Shown: positions 33,293-45,702, counted from the stretch's first letter. The stretch: DNA of 64,000 bases from Oxytricha trifallax (GCA_000711775.1 ARYC01001081.1:1-64000); one strand, 5' to 3'. Translations and numbers: made by a program. Notes: generated by a model from the letters alone, not told the origin.

Positions 33293-34963
33293 TCAATTTT
33301 GTCTTCTTGCGATTCCTACAATTGCTCCTACTAGCCCCAGAACCCCAACTGTTAAAGATCCATAAAACATAATTGGATGTTAAACTCTAGATCTATTAAT
33401 GAAATTAGAGTTCTTAAGAATTAAGGCTTCTTTGTTCTATTCAATAAGATAATTTGCAACTTGATACAATTCATAAATAAATTTATTGATATTTTTTTAA
33501 TTCAGATGCATCGACACCCCTCTAGTTTATTGATTTTACAGCAAGATCTTTAATTTATCGAACAAATTTTCATATAAAATAAATTCTAAAATCTCTAAGC
33601 TGAACTGCTGCTTCTTGAGATTTTTCATATTCTAGAATATCATGATTGATATACGCAATTAAAAAAACTAAGTTCTTTATTATTTAAATTACAAGGATCA
33701 ATATTTATAATTGAATGTCTTGAAGTACATGGGACAAAAATGGAATGTTAAGCATTTCTTAATCTTTGCCCAGTTCTAATTGTTTATCTAAATATACCAA
33801 CGCTTATTTCTTGTCACCAAGTCTGTAACAAAGGTCTTTAACTGTATTGTTAATTTGAATGTTTAAGTTCCTCTTGTCTTAGTAGTTTATGTCTTTCACA
33901 CTTTTAAAAAAAATGTGAAAAAGCACATCCCTGCTTATTTAATATAAAAACTCTCTAGTTTCATTCTTTATTCTTCGAGTAGTTAAATCAATTGGTTTTA
34001 AGTGAATCTATCCTTTAAAGAATCTGCATGAATTATTCTAATACTAGATTGAATTTCAAATAATTCTTCAGTCTTCTCCAATCTATCTAAAAAAATAGAA
34101 GAAATCGAAAGTGATAAAAAATAAATAAAATTTTTTTTTAATGTGTACATAATTTGAAAAAAATCTTTTCATGATTTCCAAACATAATTTGTAAGTATCC
34201 TTGGCTTCTTCAAACATTTACAATCTAAAGTATGACTCACTCAAAGCTTGTAATGTTTAAAGGACAGAGGAGTGATAAAGGCCATATGAAGCTTTTTGTA
34301 CACGCAAACATTTTTCTAGGGTCTATACAATTGATTTGTGATAAGAAGGATTTTCGTGTCCTTCTCTTTAAAGCATTTCATTGTAAACTATATAAGATTC
34401 ATTTAAATTATAAATTGTAATATCCTTAATTTAATAGTGGAAAAGAGCCATGTAAACTGCCTCAAAATATGGATTTTTGTCGTCTCCCTCAAACATTTGA
34501 AGCATTTTCCCTTCAACATATTAAATAGTCCTAAAACCCTTGGAAAGAGTTGCTTTATCGATCATATCTCTTAACCCTTCAAAAAGTAAAAATATCATTC
34601 CTATTAAACTTTCTTTGCCTAGAACTTTATAGAATTATTTTTTTTATCAATATTTTAGTTAGAAATGACATTTATAAAATAATATAAACTGGCTCGATGA
34701 CTTGTTAAGCTTTCTTTATCTAATGAAAAGCCTTCATAGGTTTTGTTTGCATTTCTTAAGCAACGATATCTATTGTATAAGCTATATAGTAGATGTTATC
34801 TGTGCTATAGAATTTTTTGAGAGTATTTTTGTATTGCTTATTATACATTTTCGCCTATTCAGTAAGTTCCAATTCAGCGTAGTCATCTATTATAAATTGA
34901 TAGAAAGACTGCATTAGTAAACTCACTTAGTTGTTGCCCGCTCTCTTGAATACCTCTTCTGCA
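33293..34963 (-). CDS. TPR-repeat protein with C-terminal membrane anchor (host gene)
   Basis: Minus-strand islands carry tetratricopeptide-like helices: SVLQTLQALSESYFRLQMFE with EAKDTYKLCLEIMK (about 34280-34150), and NTVKDLCYRLGDKKQALVYL (about 33850-33790). The C-terminus has a hydrophobic segment GSLTVGVLGLVGAIVGIARR and stops at TGA 33295-33293, giving a tail-anchored arrangement. AT-rich interruptions near 34620-34690, 34070-34160 and 33880-33940 are introns or IESs; the one at 34.1 kb has GT...AG-like borders. TBE C starts 3 bp after the last readable codon on the upstream side, so the gene's 5' part is elsewhere or was separated by the insertion. TPR proteins usually mediate protein-protein contacts; partners unknown. 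Confidence 0.7.
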
Positions 34964-35103
34964 ATCAAAACCCCAAAACCCCTTAGTGAGGTTTATAAGT
35001 GCTTTGATTTGTAGGGTATTGTTGGGGTCTTATTGGGGTTAGTAGAGAAAAAGCAGGCTTTTTGTGAATTTAATGAATATTAATGAGTATTATTGTATTT
35101 AAT

Positions 35104-36549
35104 TCAAACAAATTTTATCTGCTTATCTTTGTGGTACCTCTTGAATCTAGCTCTCTTGAGTGCTTCATGTATGTCTTCACGATTATCTTGGATAAGCTGG
35201 AGCTCTCACAATTATCATCTCTACAAGCTTCTTAATTTCATTGCAGACATCTTACTGTTGTATATGTTTAGAAGCAAACTTATTGATTATTTTTCGTGAT
35301 TTGTTCCAAAGTAAGACATATTTTCCATATCGCACTCTAAGATTATGGCAGCAACTGCCCATACATCCCATTAAACAGAGCCATTAGTCCACTTCTCCCT
35401 GATTGGAAAGTATCTTGGAGTGCCAAGCACCTTAGCCAAAGTCACAATTTCTTATCTTATTGCTCTATTGAAATCAATGACTACAATTTCAAAAGGACAG
35501 AGATTTAACATAACATTTTCAGGCTTCAAATCTCTATGTACATACCCAAGTTCATGGAGCTCTTAAACACCCTTAATCATTTCTGACAGTATCTCATTTA
35601 AATCATCTGGGTATCTATTATGATAGAGATACTCTCTTAAAGTCATTTCAAACTTTTTCAGTCTTAATGCAACAAAGCCATGCCCAAGAATAACTCCATC
35701 AAGTCTAAGCAAGTTCTTAAACTATTTTTTCTAAGCCTCCCTCAGTATTATGTATTCATTTGCAAATTCATTTTGATACTGCTCATTTTTAATGAGATAC
35801 TTGAAAGGATATACTTTGTAAGCATACTCATCAACCACTATCAGCTTAGCCTTGTTTGGCAAGTCAAAATGCAAGTAATTTTCAATACAGCTTTCAATAT
35901 CAATTGCATTCAATGCAGGTATATACATAGCTCTCTCTTAAAGACATGCTATAAGAGTACCATTTGCTGGCTGATTCATTGATTCAAAACGCTTCTGCCT
36001 CTTGAGCCTTTCCTCCTGTTCTCTTTATGACTCAAGAGAGTTATTTTTTCTTTTAGCAGGTATAAGCTTTTAAGTTTCTTTATCTTTAATTAGGAATTCA
36101 CTTAAGTGGTGCTTTTGCATATGCCTCTTTACTTTGGCTGAGTGAGTATAAGACTTCATGCATGTTGTGCATTGGTACCTTCCATCCACTTTGTCATGTT
36201 TAAAATAAATCTTGGCTTTGCCAGAATGTACTTCTTTAATGTGCCTCTTCAAGCTCGACTCAGTTGAGAAGAAATTTTAGCAGTCTTCACATTAAAATGT
36301 TTTAATTTTTTCAATTGGTTGCTGTTCCTTATCTTCCTCAACCAATTCAACTTATATTTAAACTCCTATCTCTGCACTCTACTTCTTGTTTTAAACTTAT
36401 ATTTTAAAGACCTCAGCTTCAAACTCTAGAGCTCTTAGCTCAACCTCCTTTTCAATATAAATTACTTCTGGTTTCTTGGAGGAGCCAAAGTTGAGTAATG
36501 ATTGACCTGTTCCAAGAGAAACTCCCTTACGATTTAAGTTGGACGCCAT
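35104..36549 (-). pseudogene. TBE zinc-finger/kinase gene (57-kDa type)
   Basis: Start ATG 36549-36547 (MASNLNRKGVSLG), stop about 35106-35104. C2H2 fingers at about 36310-36100 (CEDCQNFF...H-x4-H; CTTCMKSYTHS...H-x4-H) are followed by a kinase-like domain. A VDEYAYKVY-type lysine strand, YVHRDLKPENVML, VVIDFNRAIR and DVWAVAAIILECDM are all visible. The catalytic Asp, Asn and the DFN Asp are present, so the core could be active. Two indels near 35280 and 35180 disturb the last 50 or so codons relative to element B. The role of the TBE kinase is unknown; nuclear targets near DNA are plausible given the fingers. Confidence 0.85.
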
Positions 36550-37114
36550 GTTTAAATTCAAATTTAAATTTCGATTATAAAGCTCTAATAACTATTCTGG
36601 CTATAGTCACTCTGTATAGGAGTTGATACGACAACAATTATGGTTTAATATAAGGTGTTAGAGATCATATTTATGCTTAGTTTATAAATATAATTTTTCT
36701 AATTTCATACTTAATAATTTCGATTTAGGTACCAACCAAGTATAAAATTGAGTTGGTACTGGTACCAATTAGGTTTTGAACCATTTTGGAACTTTTCCAT
36801 TAAAACCTCATTAGTTTAAAACTTGGTACTAATTAAGTTTTGGTACTATTAAATTGGTACCAATTAAATTTAAACGAATTTAGTACCGTACTAATTAAAT
36901 TTAAACAAATTTAGTACTAATTTAATGGAACTAAATTGATAATAATGGAGCTCCATCTCTAAAGTTTGATACAGCTTTTGGCAGCTTTCTCCACGTATCC
37001 TTACCAGGTTGACCTCCTATAAGATGCCCATATTTAATACTAAGATTTTTAATAGTAGGATCCAGAACTCTATATATTATAATTTGAAATTCAATAAGAA
37101 GAGAAGGAACAAGG
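36550..37114. promoter_or_regulatory. divergent promoter region of TBE C with GGTACTAATTAA iterons
   Basis: The array is the same as in element B, with repeats of GGTACTAATTAAGTTT, GGTACCAATTAGG and TTTAGTACTAATTTAATGG between about 36730 and 36945, in both orientations. They lie between the start codons of two divergent genes. Confidence 0.6.
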
Positions 37115-37905
37115 ATGGAATCTATAAGTACTGCAATGAAGAGGGTTGAAGCTTAAGAAATGATCTCAAGATTTAGAAGCAAGGAAGATCTCTATCGATA
37201 CCTCACTCAGCATGGTAAGCATGTGACATATACTTAATCATATACTATAGTGGGTTTATTCCTTCCAACGATGGAAGGTACCAAAATTTCATTCTTAAAA
37301 GCTATACTCTGCGATGAGAAGAAAGCCTTTAAAAACAATGAAATAAAGTTGATAGATATACCAAACTACCCAGAGATTTCAGTCACTAATCTCTACGAGG
37401 ATGCGATGAATGATGAAGAGTTGGTTGTTTATCTTCCTACCAAGAAACAACTCTCCAACAAGCTTCCAGAAAGGAGCTTCTTCTTTGGTGTTCTTGGCAC
37501 TTTAAGAGAGAGTTATCTCAAAGAGATCATTGAAGAAGCTCACAAAAAACGCTACTCTATTTCTCCTGAAGATTAAAAGAAGCATAGCATACTAATAAGT
37601 GAGGCCTGGCTCGCTGAGCTTAAGAAGCATCCTTATCTCTCTAGTAAGCATTGATTTATAACTTTATAGGGAAATCTGGGACTGGTAGATTCCTAATGAA
37701 AGAGAATGCAAAGGTTCACAGAGAGAGAAAGTCATAGAAAATATATGAAGTTAGCAAGAGACTTTATAAAGATGTTTAAAAGCCAGATGAAATGAATATA
37801 GATGCAGGTGCTGGCACTAAGAGAAGAAACATGTGCCTAGGCAAGCCATAAGAAGAGGAGAAGAAAGAGAAGACAAATCCCTTTCTGGGTTAATTTAATA
37901 TGTGA
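37115..37905 (+). CDS. TBE 22-kDa-type protein, intact, two micro-introns
   Basis: Start ATG 37115, stop TGA 37903-37905. Introns are 37215-37250 (36 nt, GTAAGC...CTATAG) and 37644-37669 (26 nt, GTAAGC...TTATAG). Removing them leaves one frame of about 242 residues with Gln encoded by TAA/TAG. Motifs: VGLFLPTMEGTKISF, PNYPEISVTNLYEDAMNDEE, FFFGVLGTLRESYLKEI, KHPYLS, then a basic C-terminal tail (KSGTGRFLMKENAKVHRERK). No known catalytic motif is seen. The gene is conserved in all full elements here, so it is probably needed for transposition or its control. It ends 6 bp from the convergent transposase stop. Confidence 0.9.
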
Positions 37906-37911
37906 ATATAT

Positions 37912-38967
37912 TCATTCGTTTAAATCTAAAACTTATTTATAAACATTCATTCTTCCCTCTCTAGCACAAATTGTTGTCTTATCTATGCTCACTCTCTTAC
38001 AGCTGCTTTGAATTAAGTCAACTGTATCGATGGGCAAGTCATGCATAAGATGATACAGCAGCAGCTTCTTGTAGTGAGTCTTGATTTAACTCCAGTAGAA
38101 TTCAATTCCATTAAATTAGGGGCTATAAGGAACGTTGTATACAGGAGTTATGTTTAACTCTTCATAAGCTTTCTTAGACTCCTTAGTCTTATGAACTGAA
38201 AGGTTATCAACAAACAGGATGATCTCTTGGTTACTATACTTCTCTCTGAGCTTATGTAGGAACTCTATATACTACTCTCGCTTAATAGAGCGAGGGTGAA
38301 TAACATAACTCTCTAAGCCTGAATCTTCACTTATACCAGCTAATATTGCATGGGTGACTACCTTCACTTTTTAGTCATAAACTTCTATATTATCATACTT
38401 CTTATACCAAGACTAATTAATAAAAGTGTTGAAGGTGAATACAGCTTCATCAGCGTGTATGAACTTGATGTAATTAGTAATAGCCCTCTGCATTTAATCA
38501 TATATATAGTTTAAATTATTACTATAAAATGGCACTGTAAAATCAATCACTCTGTTGAAAGTCTTGAAAGTAATACCATTTCTTCTATAAATATTGGCTA
38601 TAGTCTAAGGAGAGATACGCATGTCAGGAAACTTGCGATGAAACATCACAGCTCGCTAGTCTAATGGAAAGTGTGCCCAATACTTCAAAGTCTTCGAGTC
38701 GCAGAGGTAGTCAATATGGTGCTGTGAGAACTTTTATTTTCTTGCAGGATGCTTTCAAGTGCCTGAATTAAAATGCTAAACAGCTAACATGCAGTGATAC
38801 CTAACAGTAGAGGCACTCTTGTGTAAGAGCTTTGCTATAGCTGCATAATTCAGTACTGGTTTGACTTAATCTATATTAATACTCGTACCATACCTAAGCT
38901 TAAGCAGTAAATCTAAATATTTCTCATCATATATAGACCCTAAATTTCGCTAATTTCTATTTCTCAT
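37912..38967 (-). pseudogene. TBE transposase (42-kDa type, DD34E) with one internal TGA
   Basis: Start ATG 38967-38965, stop TGA 37914-37912: 352 codons in one frame, with an in-frame TGA after HFNSGT (about 38755). The catalytic domain is complete: FIHADEAVFTF, LFVDNLSVHKTKES and YNVPYSPQFNGIEFYWSQIK, with 34 residues between second Asp and Glu. The N-terminal part looks like a helix-turn-helix (AIAKLLHKSASTVRYH). Element B has the TGA at the identical codon. It is either an inherited inactivating mutation or a recoded site. The cut product and target preference (ANT) are known for TBEs. Confidence 0.9.
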
Positions 38968-39323
38968 ATTGCAAATTGGCCTAATTTCTCTACTAACCCC
39001 AATAAGACCCCAACAATACCCTACAAATCAAAGCACTTATAAACCTCACTAAGGGGTTTTGGGGTTTTGAATAATAATATGATTTCACATTTAGTTTCTT
39101 AACTTTGAAAAATAATTGAAAACATAGAAGAAATTATAGTTCACAATCTAATGTTTTATCTTTTACTATTTTAAGCACTTTTATAAATTAATTGTAGTCT
39201 TTAAATATAATATATGTTTATAATATAGCTTTCCATAATCGTCTTATTTATCAATATTAATTTAATATCCTTAGCTACTTATAAATATTGGAGGAATACA
39301 TTGATATGAAAATAAAATTAATA

Positions 39324-39701
39324 TTGTAGAAATACATTCGATTTGGGAAAATGAATTAAAATTAATTAATTATTAATTACCTTCAGTTATATTTTTGGAA
39401 AATGTCTTCAAACCCTGACAATATTATACTCTCTTTGTAGCGCATTAAATGAGACGGTGGTTTTTATTGCTATAATGAATTTATCTCATCGCCCAAGCGA
39501 TAAAACCCCATTATACTATTTTTGGGACTTAGCAAAATGAAAATGTCTCGCTTTCTGGGATGATTTAGGAATATTTCTAATAATAAAGTCCAGCTTAAAT
39601 CGTGGGATCTACCGTACAATCCATTTATTTTTGTATTTTGAGTCAATTTGGATTTCATAACTGCCATGGTTTTAATATTTAATTAAATTGTATTCCAACA
39701 A
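39324..39701. mobile_element. TA-type MITE (family M), diverged core
   Basis: Starts TTGTAGAAATACATTCGATT after TA and ends TGTATTCCAACAA before TA. Both arms contain family motifs, including AACTGCCA near the right end. The core hairpin (GGTGGTTTTTATTG, TTTATCTCATCGCCCAAGCG) is rearranged relative to other copies. Non-coding. Confidence 0.75.
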
Positions 39702-40230
39702 TACTGATAATATAATTATATATAAAAGTAGAGAATCAAGGAATTGTTTAAAAAATTAAGCTACATTACCTTTAGTAAGCTCATTTGCAAAAAATACTAT
39801 TATATCTTTGTATGGGAGTTATCACATTATCGCTTCTTTAATGATTTAAGAACGTTGTAAATAGAAAATCATAAAAAAATTATGGAATTCATTTGCATAA
39901 TATGAATTTAATGAATTATTGTGATTTTGTTAATTACTAATATTTTAACATTCAATTAATTAAAATTTCTTTCAGTTTTAATGTCTATTTGCAATATTGT
40001 TATTAATCATTCTCTTAAATCTTTTTATTTTTATTTTAAATTACTAAATTATATAAAGCCTATTATTAAAATACAACTTATTCATTTTAATTTATATTAA
40101 TACTATTGGTATAATTATAAATTTTGTTCTACAATATTAATTATTTATTATTTGAGGATTTCAATACAAATTAATATTAATCTTCCAAATTATTAATATA
40201 AATCAAAAAATACTCAAAAAACTTTTAAGT

Positions 40231-40475
40231 ATGAGTTCAAACAGTGAAGCAATAAAACGATAAGAAGAAATTTCTTAAAAAAATATATCCTCAATTTAAC
40301 CAGCTTAAAATTCATCGTCAAACAAAATTCAGACAATTTTAATTTTAATGATATGTCTAAAATATTAATAATAAAAAAAGTATTTTTAATCTTGGTATCA
40401 AACCAATTAAAGAAATTTGGTTCTCACAAAATCCTATTGCCCAAAAATTATAAAACTTATTATTATTTTTTTAAA
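40231..40475 (+). CDS. coding island(s) upstream of the cyclin gene
   Basis: The plus strand starts at ATG 40231 (MSSNSEAIKRQEEISQKNIS), followed by a short AT-rich break and then LGIKPIKEIWFSQNPIAQKL at about 40392-40470. Both are open under the ciliate code. They could be the first MDSs of the cyclin gene or of a separate gene. Confidence 0.45.
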
Positions 40476-41059
40476 TCATTTAATAGACGAGAAAAATAAG
40501 TCAATAAAAACCAAATAATTTAATTTAATTTTTTTACAAAAGTTATAATTAATAAATTGATATACTTATTGAAGTTTAATAAATGTTACTTATGATTATT
40601 GTTGAATACACTTTATTGTTAAATCTAATTAATAAATTAAATGAATGGAAGTTTAAGATAATTAAATTTATAATTTTGAAAAATATATGTATCATAATAA
40701 AAATGAACTTCGCTTTAAATTTGGTAATACTATTTAATAAAACAGGAACTAGTTAACTCATTCCATAATTTTATAATTCAGAATAAAAATTAATTCGCTC
40801 TTAAATGATAAAATATTCTAAAAAATCTAAATAATTTTAGCTTTTTTACTAAATAATTTCAAAGCAATAATTTGAGAAGGTCTAATCAAATATTTTGGTC
40901 TATTAATACTATATTAAATTAAAAAAATATATTAATTCTTAAAATTATAATCTGGCAATTTATTTTTCTTTTAAATATTGCAAGCCTAGAATAAATAAAA
41001 GTTCTCTGTTTATTTTTCATACGATATAAACATTGATATTTATTTATATATTTATTTTT

Positions 41060-41145
41060 ACTTTTCTGTATTTCCCAGTTCGCTAGGAAGATCCACAAAG
41101 TTTTTGATTCCTTCTATTACCTCAATTCATAGCAATTCTATTAAA
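41060..41145 (-). CDS. short coding island, unknown
   Basis: The minus strand reads IEVIEGIKNFVDLPSELGNT within locally GC-richer DNA. It is probably an MDS of an unrelated gene or an inverted segment. No partner segment found. Confidence 0.35.
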
Positions 41146-41431
41146 TAATTTATATAAATATAGTGTATTCTCTAAATTAGAGATTTGAAAACTCAAGTTA
41201 AAATTCAACTCCATCTACTTAATTCTCATAGTTTAAAAATAAGAATTTTTATTAAAAATTGTTTAACAGTGAAAGATTAATCGAAACTTCATCGGGAAGA
41301 AGTCAAAATTAATTGAAAAAATTTAATCTATTGATTCTATAATTTTCTAGTTAATTTAAAGAATTTTTATTTTTTTGTTAAAATAATATTGCCACTTCGT
41401 TAACAATTTTGTCTTCCTCTCAGAATATAAT

Positions 41432-43132
41432 ATGAATTTTTCAATTAATTTTATCTCTCCCAACACAAATAGTCAAAAGATAAAAATTACAAAGAAGATC
41501 ATTCCCAAATCCAAGTTCTTTAAGTTAACAGAAACAGAATTGGAATAGTTGAACTAACCTAAGATAGAAAGAAAAGTTAAGAGATTTATTAATATCTAAA
41601 TTTATTAATAAATTAAAAAAGATATTAAAAAGATTAACTATCGAGCAAGTTGCATTAAACTCTATAAATTATTATGATCATTCTTAAAATGATTTATTTT
41701 ATTTATATTAAATAAAGTGATACTGAAAATATATTAAAAATAAAAATGTGCAAAACGACCTATAAATATAAACTGAAGTTGATCCAGATCCATATTTGGA
41801 AATAAATTAAAAACTACTAAACAAAAATCGAAAAATGCTCAAATGTTCTGGACTCATGGATATAGAGATATAAAACAACGAATAATAAGGATTGTAAGGT
41901 CATAGAAATTACTTAAATGCTGAACAATATTCAAATGTTTCCTTAGAATTTGGGGTTAATTGAAATGTTTAGAATATAATTCATTATCAAAGCTCAATTA
42001 AAACCCAATATAGACATATAATAGAATAATAGGAATTAAGACGGAGAGAATCTTTTAGCCCAAGCTTTAATACATTTTAATATTAAAAGCTAAATCAGAG
42101 CAAAATTAATTAATTGGTTGCTTCAAGTTGTGAATTTAATTGCAACATATAGTATTTATATAGAAATTTTTTAAAACAATTTAAAGTGAAGGTCTTTAAC
42201 AAGAGCAATGAAAACACAATATTTATAGCAATATCTATTATTGATAGATACCTAGTAAAGAAATAATAGTGGAGTATAATTAAGAGAGATATTTTTAATT
42301 TCAAAATTATAATTTGAGGAACATTTTACCCTAAAAATACCTAAACCGATGTTTTTAAAAATATAGAAATTACACAGGTCTCAATTATTTATAATAATAA
42401 GCAAATGTATATTAAATTTTAATGTGAAGATAGTGACTAAATCCATGTTTTTGAAGGAAAGTAATTTCATTTACTCGGCATGACAGCTCTGTGGATGGCT
42501 TCTAAGTTATAAGACCTAATTCCAATCTTTCTCTCTTAAGTAGTCAAGGATTTTTAATAATATTTTTTGTTTAGTATGAATTCTTTTCATAAGTTTTATT
42601 ATAAATAGATGCCGGGCACAATAAATATTCTAGAGATGATATAATTTCTATGGAAAGAGATATAGTAAGATCTCTAGAATTTAAGCTACTGGACCTTACT
42701 ATATACGAAGAATCAATGACTATAATGAAAACATTTTTATTTGAGAAATGTAAGATCCGGCTATCTGACAAAGATTAGAAATAAATTTTCAACTTAGTAT
42801 ACTCGATTTATTTTAATTCAAATTAAAAATAATTAAATATATTTAATCAATATTTTAAGAATTTTATCAATTTATAAAATAATTTATACTTAACAGCAAT
42901 TGCAAATAGGCATAATTATAAAATTTCTGGGAAGACTTCAAAATTAGAAGCAATCGCAATATGCACTTTCACACTTAAAATAATTAAGCTTATTCACACT
43001 TTAAATAATGAGAACTAAAATTATGACTAGACCAAGGATTTCATTTAAAAATAAAAATATTTTTAAAAGATGTAGAGAAATTTAAAAATTAAAACCCACA
43101 TAACATTAAGGCTAACTAGATCAAAGCAATGA
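41432..43132 (+). CDS. cyclin (cyclin-box protein), host gene in non-scrambled MDSs
   Basis: Islands in order are 41432-41600 (MNFSINF...), about 41775-41955 (EVDPDPYLEINQKLL), 41995-42165 (ENLLAQALIHFNIKSQIRAK then LINWLLQVVNL), 42195-42280 (TIFIAISIIDRYLVKK), 42475-42540 (GMTALWMASKLQDLIPI), 42573-42790 (HNKYSRDDIISMERDIVRSL) and 42905-43132 (TSKLEAIAICTFTL...), ending at TGA 43130-43132. The run RAKLINWLLQV, IDRYL and MASKLQDLIP is the cyclin-box signature (R...L..WL, DRYL, ASK.E..P), and the later part fits the end of the first fold and start of the second. Cyclins activate cyclin-dependent kinases. The subtype is not clear; the layout is A/B-like. Confidence 0.85.
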
Positions 43133-43158
43133 TAAACTCATTCAAATGGAACTATATT

Positions 43159-44431
43159 CTAAACCCCAAAACCCCTTAATGATTTTAATTTGTGTTTTGA
43201 TTGATATACGATCATGTTGAGTAATAGGGCTTCTTTTGGTTAAGAATCATCTTATTCATGTTTATTTTCTATATATAAAACATTTTTTTGAGAGAGGGTT
43301 TTCAGAACACCCTCTTATTAAAGATTGTTAGATTTATTTTTGAGATTTATAAAAGGAAATATTCAGTTTAATAACATTGAGTAAAAATAAAAGAAAATTC
43401 TAAATTTAAAGAATAATGTTAATTTTAATAGTGTAAGCAAATTATTGATTATCCTTTAAATTTAGATTTTTCTCTTATTTTTACTCATTCTTTAAAATGT
43501 TTTACAAATTTATATTATAGTGCAATTTATTCAATCATTCTTAGGAAACTAAAATATTTCATTCATTAATAATTATTGACATTTAAGCAAATATCATTTT
43601 AAAAACATAATTTCAATGACTATTTACTTTAGCTTTATGCTATGTCATTAAGTTCACAATTAGTTTTCAGATCATATTTTTAACAATTATAATAAATTTA
43701 TTGGCATAAATATGTAAAATATTCCAAATTGAAAGAATGAGAGATTTTTAGTTTACAATTGATCTATTTAACCCATTAATTTTAGGTAAAATTAGCAATA
43801 ATGCATATCAATCTTAAAATAATGTATTTCCATAATCTCTTATAGATATAGTGCCTATTAAATATAGGTATCTTATAAGAGGTCAACCATAAAGTCTATT
43901 ATGGAGAAAGATATTGAAGTTGTAAGCATTTTTTAGATATGGATTTAAATTTCTTACAGTAAGACCTCCTAATATAGTTTAAATTAGGAGGCAATAATTA
44001 AGTTTAAAATCATATGAGGAGCACTTAAATTTAAAAATAAAAAATAATTATACTCCTAATAAAGTTGACACTTAATTTGAAGTTCCTTCTAAAATAACAA
44101 AACTATATTGGGAGAATACAAATTATTAAATTAAGCAAGTTCAAATATTGAATTTTAAATTTTAAATAAGGTGCAATATTTTGATAAAACTATTTAAACC
44201 ATATTGAGAATTGAAGATTTCATAAAACTTCATAAATTATAACTGATAACATCAATTTTAAAGTGTCCATAGTAGCATTAAATCGTATAACATAGAATAA
44301 CTAACTCAAAAAATAACAATAAATTGAAATAAGGGAGAAAAATTACAATTAACTCTAAAAAAGCCTAATCCCCAACATTAACCATATCAATTTAAACTCA
44401 TATAAAACTCTTTAAGGGTTATAGGGGTTTG
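43159..44431. mobile_element. relic TBE, internally deleted (1,273 bp)
   Basis: The left end CTAAACCCCAAAACCCCTTA and a decayed right end (AAGGGTTATAGGGGTTTG) are flanked by ATT on both sides (43156-43158 and 44432-44434). Inside, TATCTTATAAGAGGTCAACC near 43868 matches, in reverse orientation, the conserved sequence upstream of the 22-kDa gene of element D. CTCCTAATA-type repeats near 43965-44070 resemble the iterons of element D. The transposase and kinase genes are gone. A hairpin of about 110 bp (43378-43490) lies within. It sits 26 bp downstream of the cyclin stop codon. Confidence 0.8.
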
Positions 44432-44460
44432 ATTATAGGAATGCGGAAAATTAAACTTAA

Positions 44461-44848
44461 ATTAATAAATAATAATAAAAAATAGTGGCAGTTAAAGTTG
44501 TCCAAATTTAACGATTTTGGGCTCACTTAGATAGAGAATCCAAAATTAGTTAGACTTATTTTTTATTAACAGTATAATTTTATCTCATCCCTAAAGCTGG
44601 ACAAATTAAGTTTAATTTGATGGAATAATTTAATCAATTTAGATTCGTTTTATTAAAGTCGAGTTTTCTCACTCCAGGGACGAGATAAAATTGTAAAAGC
44701 ATTAAAAAAAGCTAATTTTGAATTTTATCTTGAATGAGTCCAATATCATTTAAATTCGATGATTTTAACACACTATTTTTAATTATTGTAAATTTATTTT
44801 TAATTAAAGATTGCCAATATTCAATTTATTCCTTCAATATTATTATAA
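44461..44848. mobile_element. TA-type MITE (family M), decayed left end
   Basis: The core reads GTGGCAGTTAAAGTTGTCC, GATTTTGGGCTCACTTAG and TATAATTTTATCTCATCC, with inverted counterparts to about 44760. The left terminal motif is not recognisable; the right end retains a TTCCTTCAATA-like terminus. Confidence 0.7.
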
Positions 44849-45304
44849 AATTACTTTTTAATTTTTAGTTTAAAGTAATTCAAATTTTGATAAAATATAA
44901 TATATGATTAGCAATATAAATCAAGAGCATCAACACAAGGTTCGGTATTTTTAGTTTGTTATAATTATAAAAAAAAGGTTCTGTATTTTTAGTTTGTTAT
45001 AATTATAAAATTAAATACAATTCGTAACAAGATGAAAATAGTTAATGGATATTATAATATTTATACTGTATTTTTATAATAATCATAAGAGAATATTAAC
45101 AGACTTCTTTCTTAATATCTATTACCATTTAACTTCCAATATTAATTTTAAGAATAATTAACCCCTATAATTATGTGAAAATAATTTGAACTATTTAGGC
45201 ATTATAAGTATTTAGTAAAATTATAACTTCTAATTATGTTAAATTTTATTTTTTTCTTAATAATTGAAAGCCTTTTAACTTTGTAAGTCAGGAACACATT
45301 TATT

Positions 45305-45702
45305 ATTATTGGAATATATTTGATTTGAAAAAATTAATTAAATTTAATTAATTAATTATTAATATTAAAAAATTTAATGACCTCTTTCAAACTCTCTTAA
45401 GGTTTAGATTTATTTCAATTCTAAGGTTTATTTTGCATTTTTAGCTGGACTGTAATATTGAAAATATTCTGAAATCATTGCTTAAAGTGAAATATTTTGA
45501 TTTTAAGTGAATTTTAAAAAACAGAAAGAGAAATTTTTCTTGCTTGAAGATAAGAAAATTTCTTGAAAAATCATCGTTAAATTTTAATGCGTTATCAAAT
45601 TAATATAAAATTGCTATGTTTGAGAGAAAATTCATTCAACCATAAATGAAGGTAATTAATTTACACTTCATATATTTTCCAAAAACTATAATATTTCCAC
45701 TA
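45305..45702. mobile_element. TA-type MITE (family M), strongly diverged
   Basis: Terminal similarity (TTGGAATATATTTGATTTG and its complement near 45680-45702) and the core phrase TTTTAGCTGGACTGTAATATTG identify it. The central hairpin is largely different from other copies. Confidence 0.6.

Larger units (their letters stand above)
34966..39069. mobile_element. TBE transposon C, complete (4,104 bp)
   Basis: Flanked by AAT on both sides (34963-34965 and 39070-39072), with full terminal inverted repeats of about 80 bp beginning CAAAACCCCAAAACCCC. It has the same length as element B and the same gene order. It is the best preserved TBE in the window: its 22-kDa gene is intact, its kinase core is open, and its transposase is a single frame except for one internal TGA. 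Confidence 0.98.

Noticed and set aside
34232-34420. Plus-strand ORF of 62 residues
   Set aside because: It lies antisense to the TPR-protein islands, whose repeats are recognisable on the minus strand.
35680-35982. Plus-strand ORF of 100 residues
   Set aside because: It is the antisense shadow of the zinc-finger/kinase gene of TBE C.
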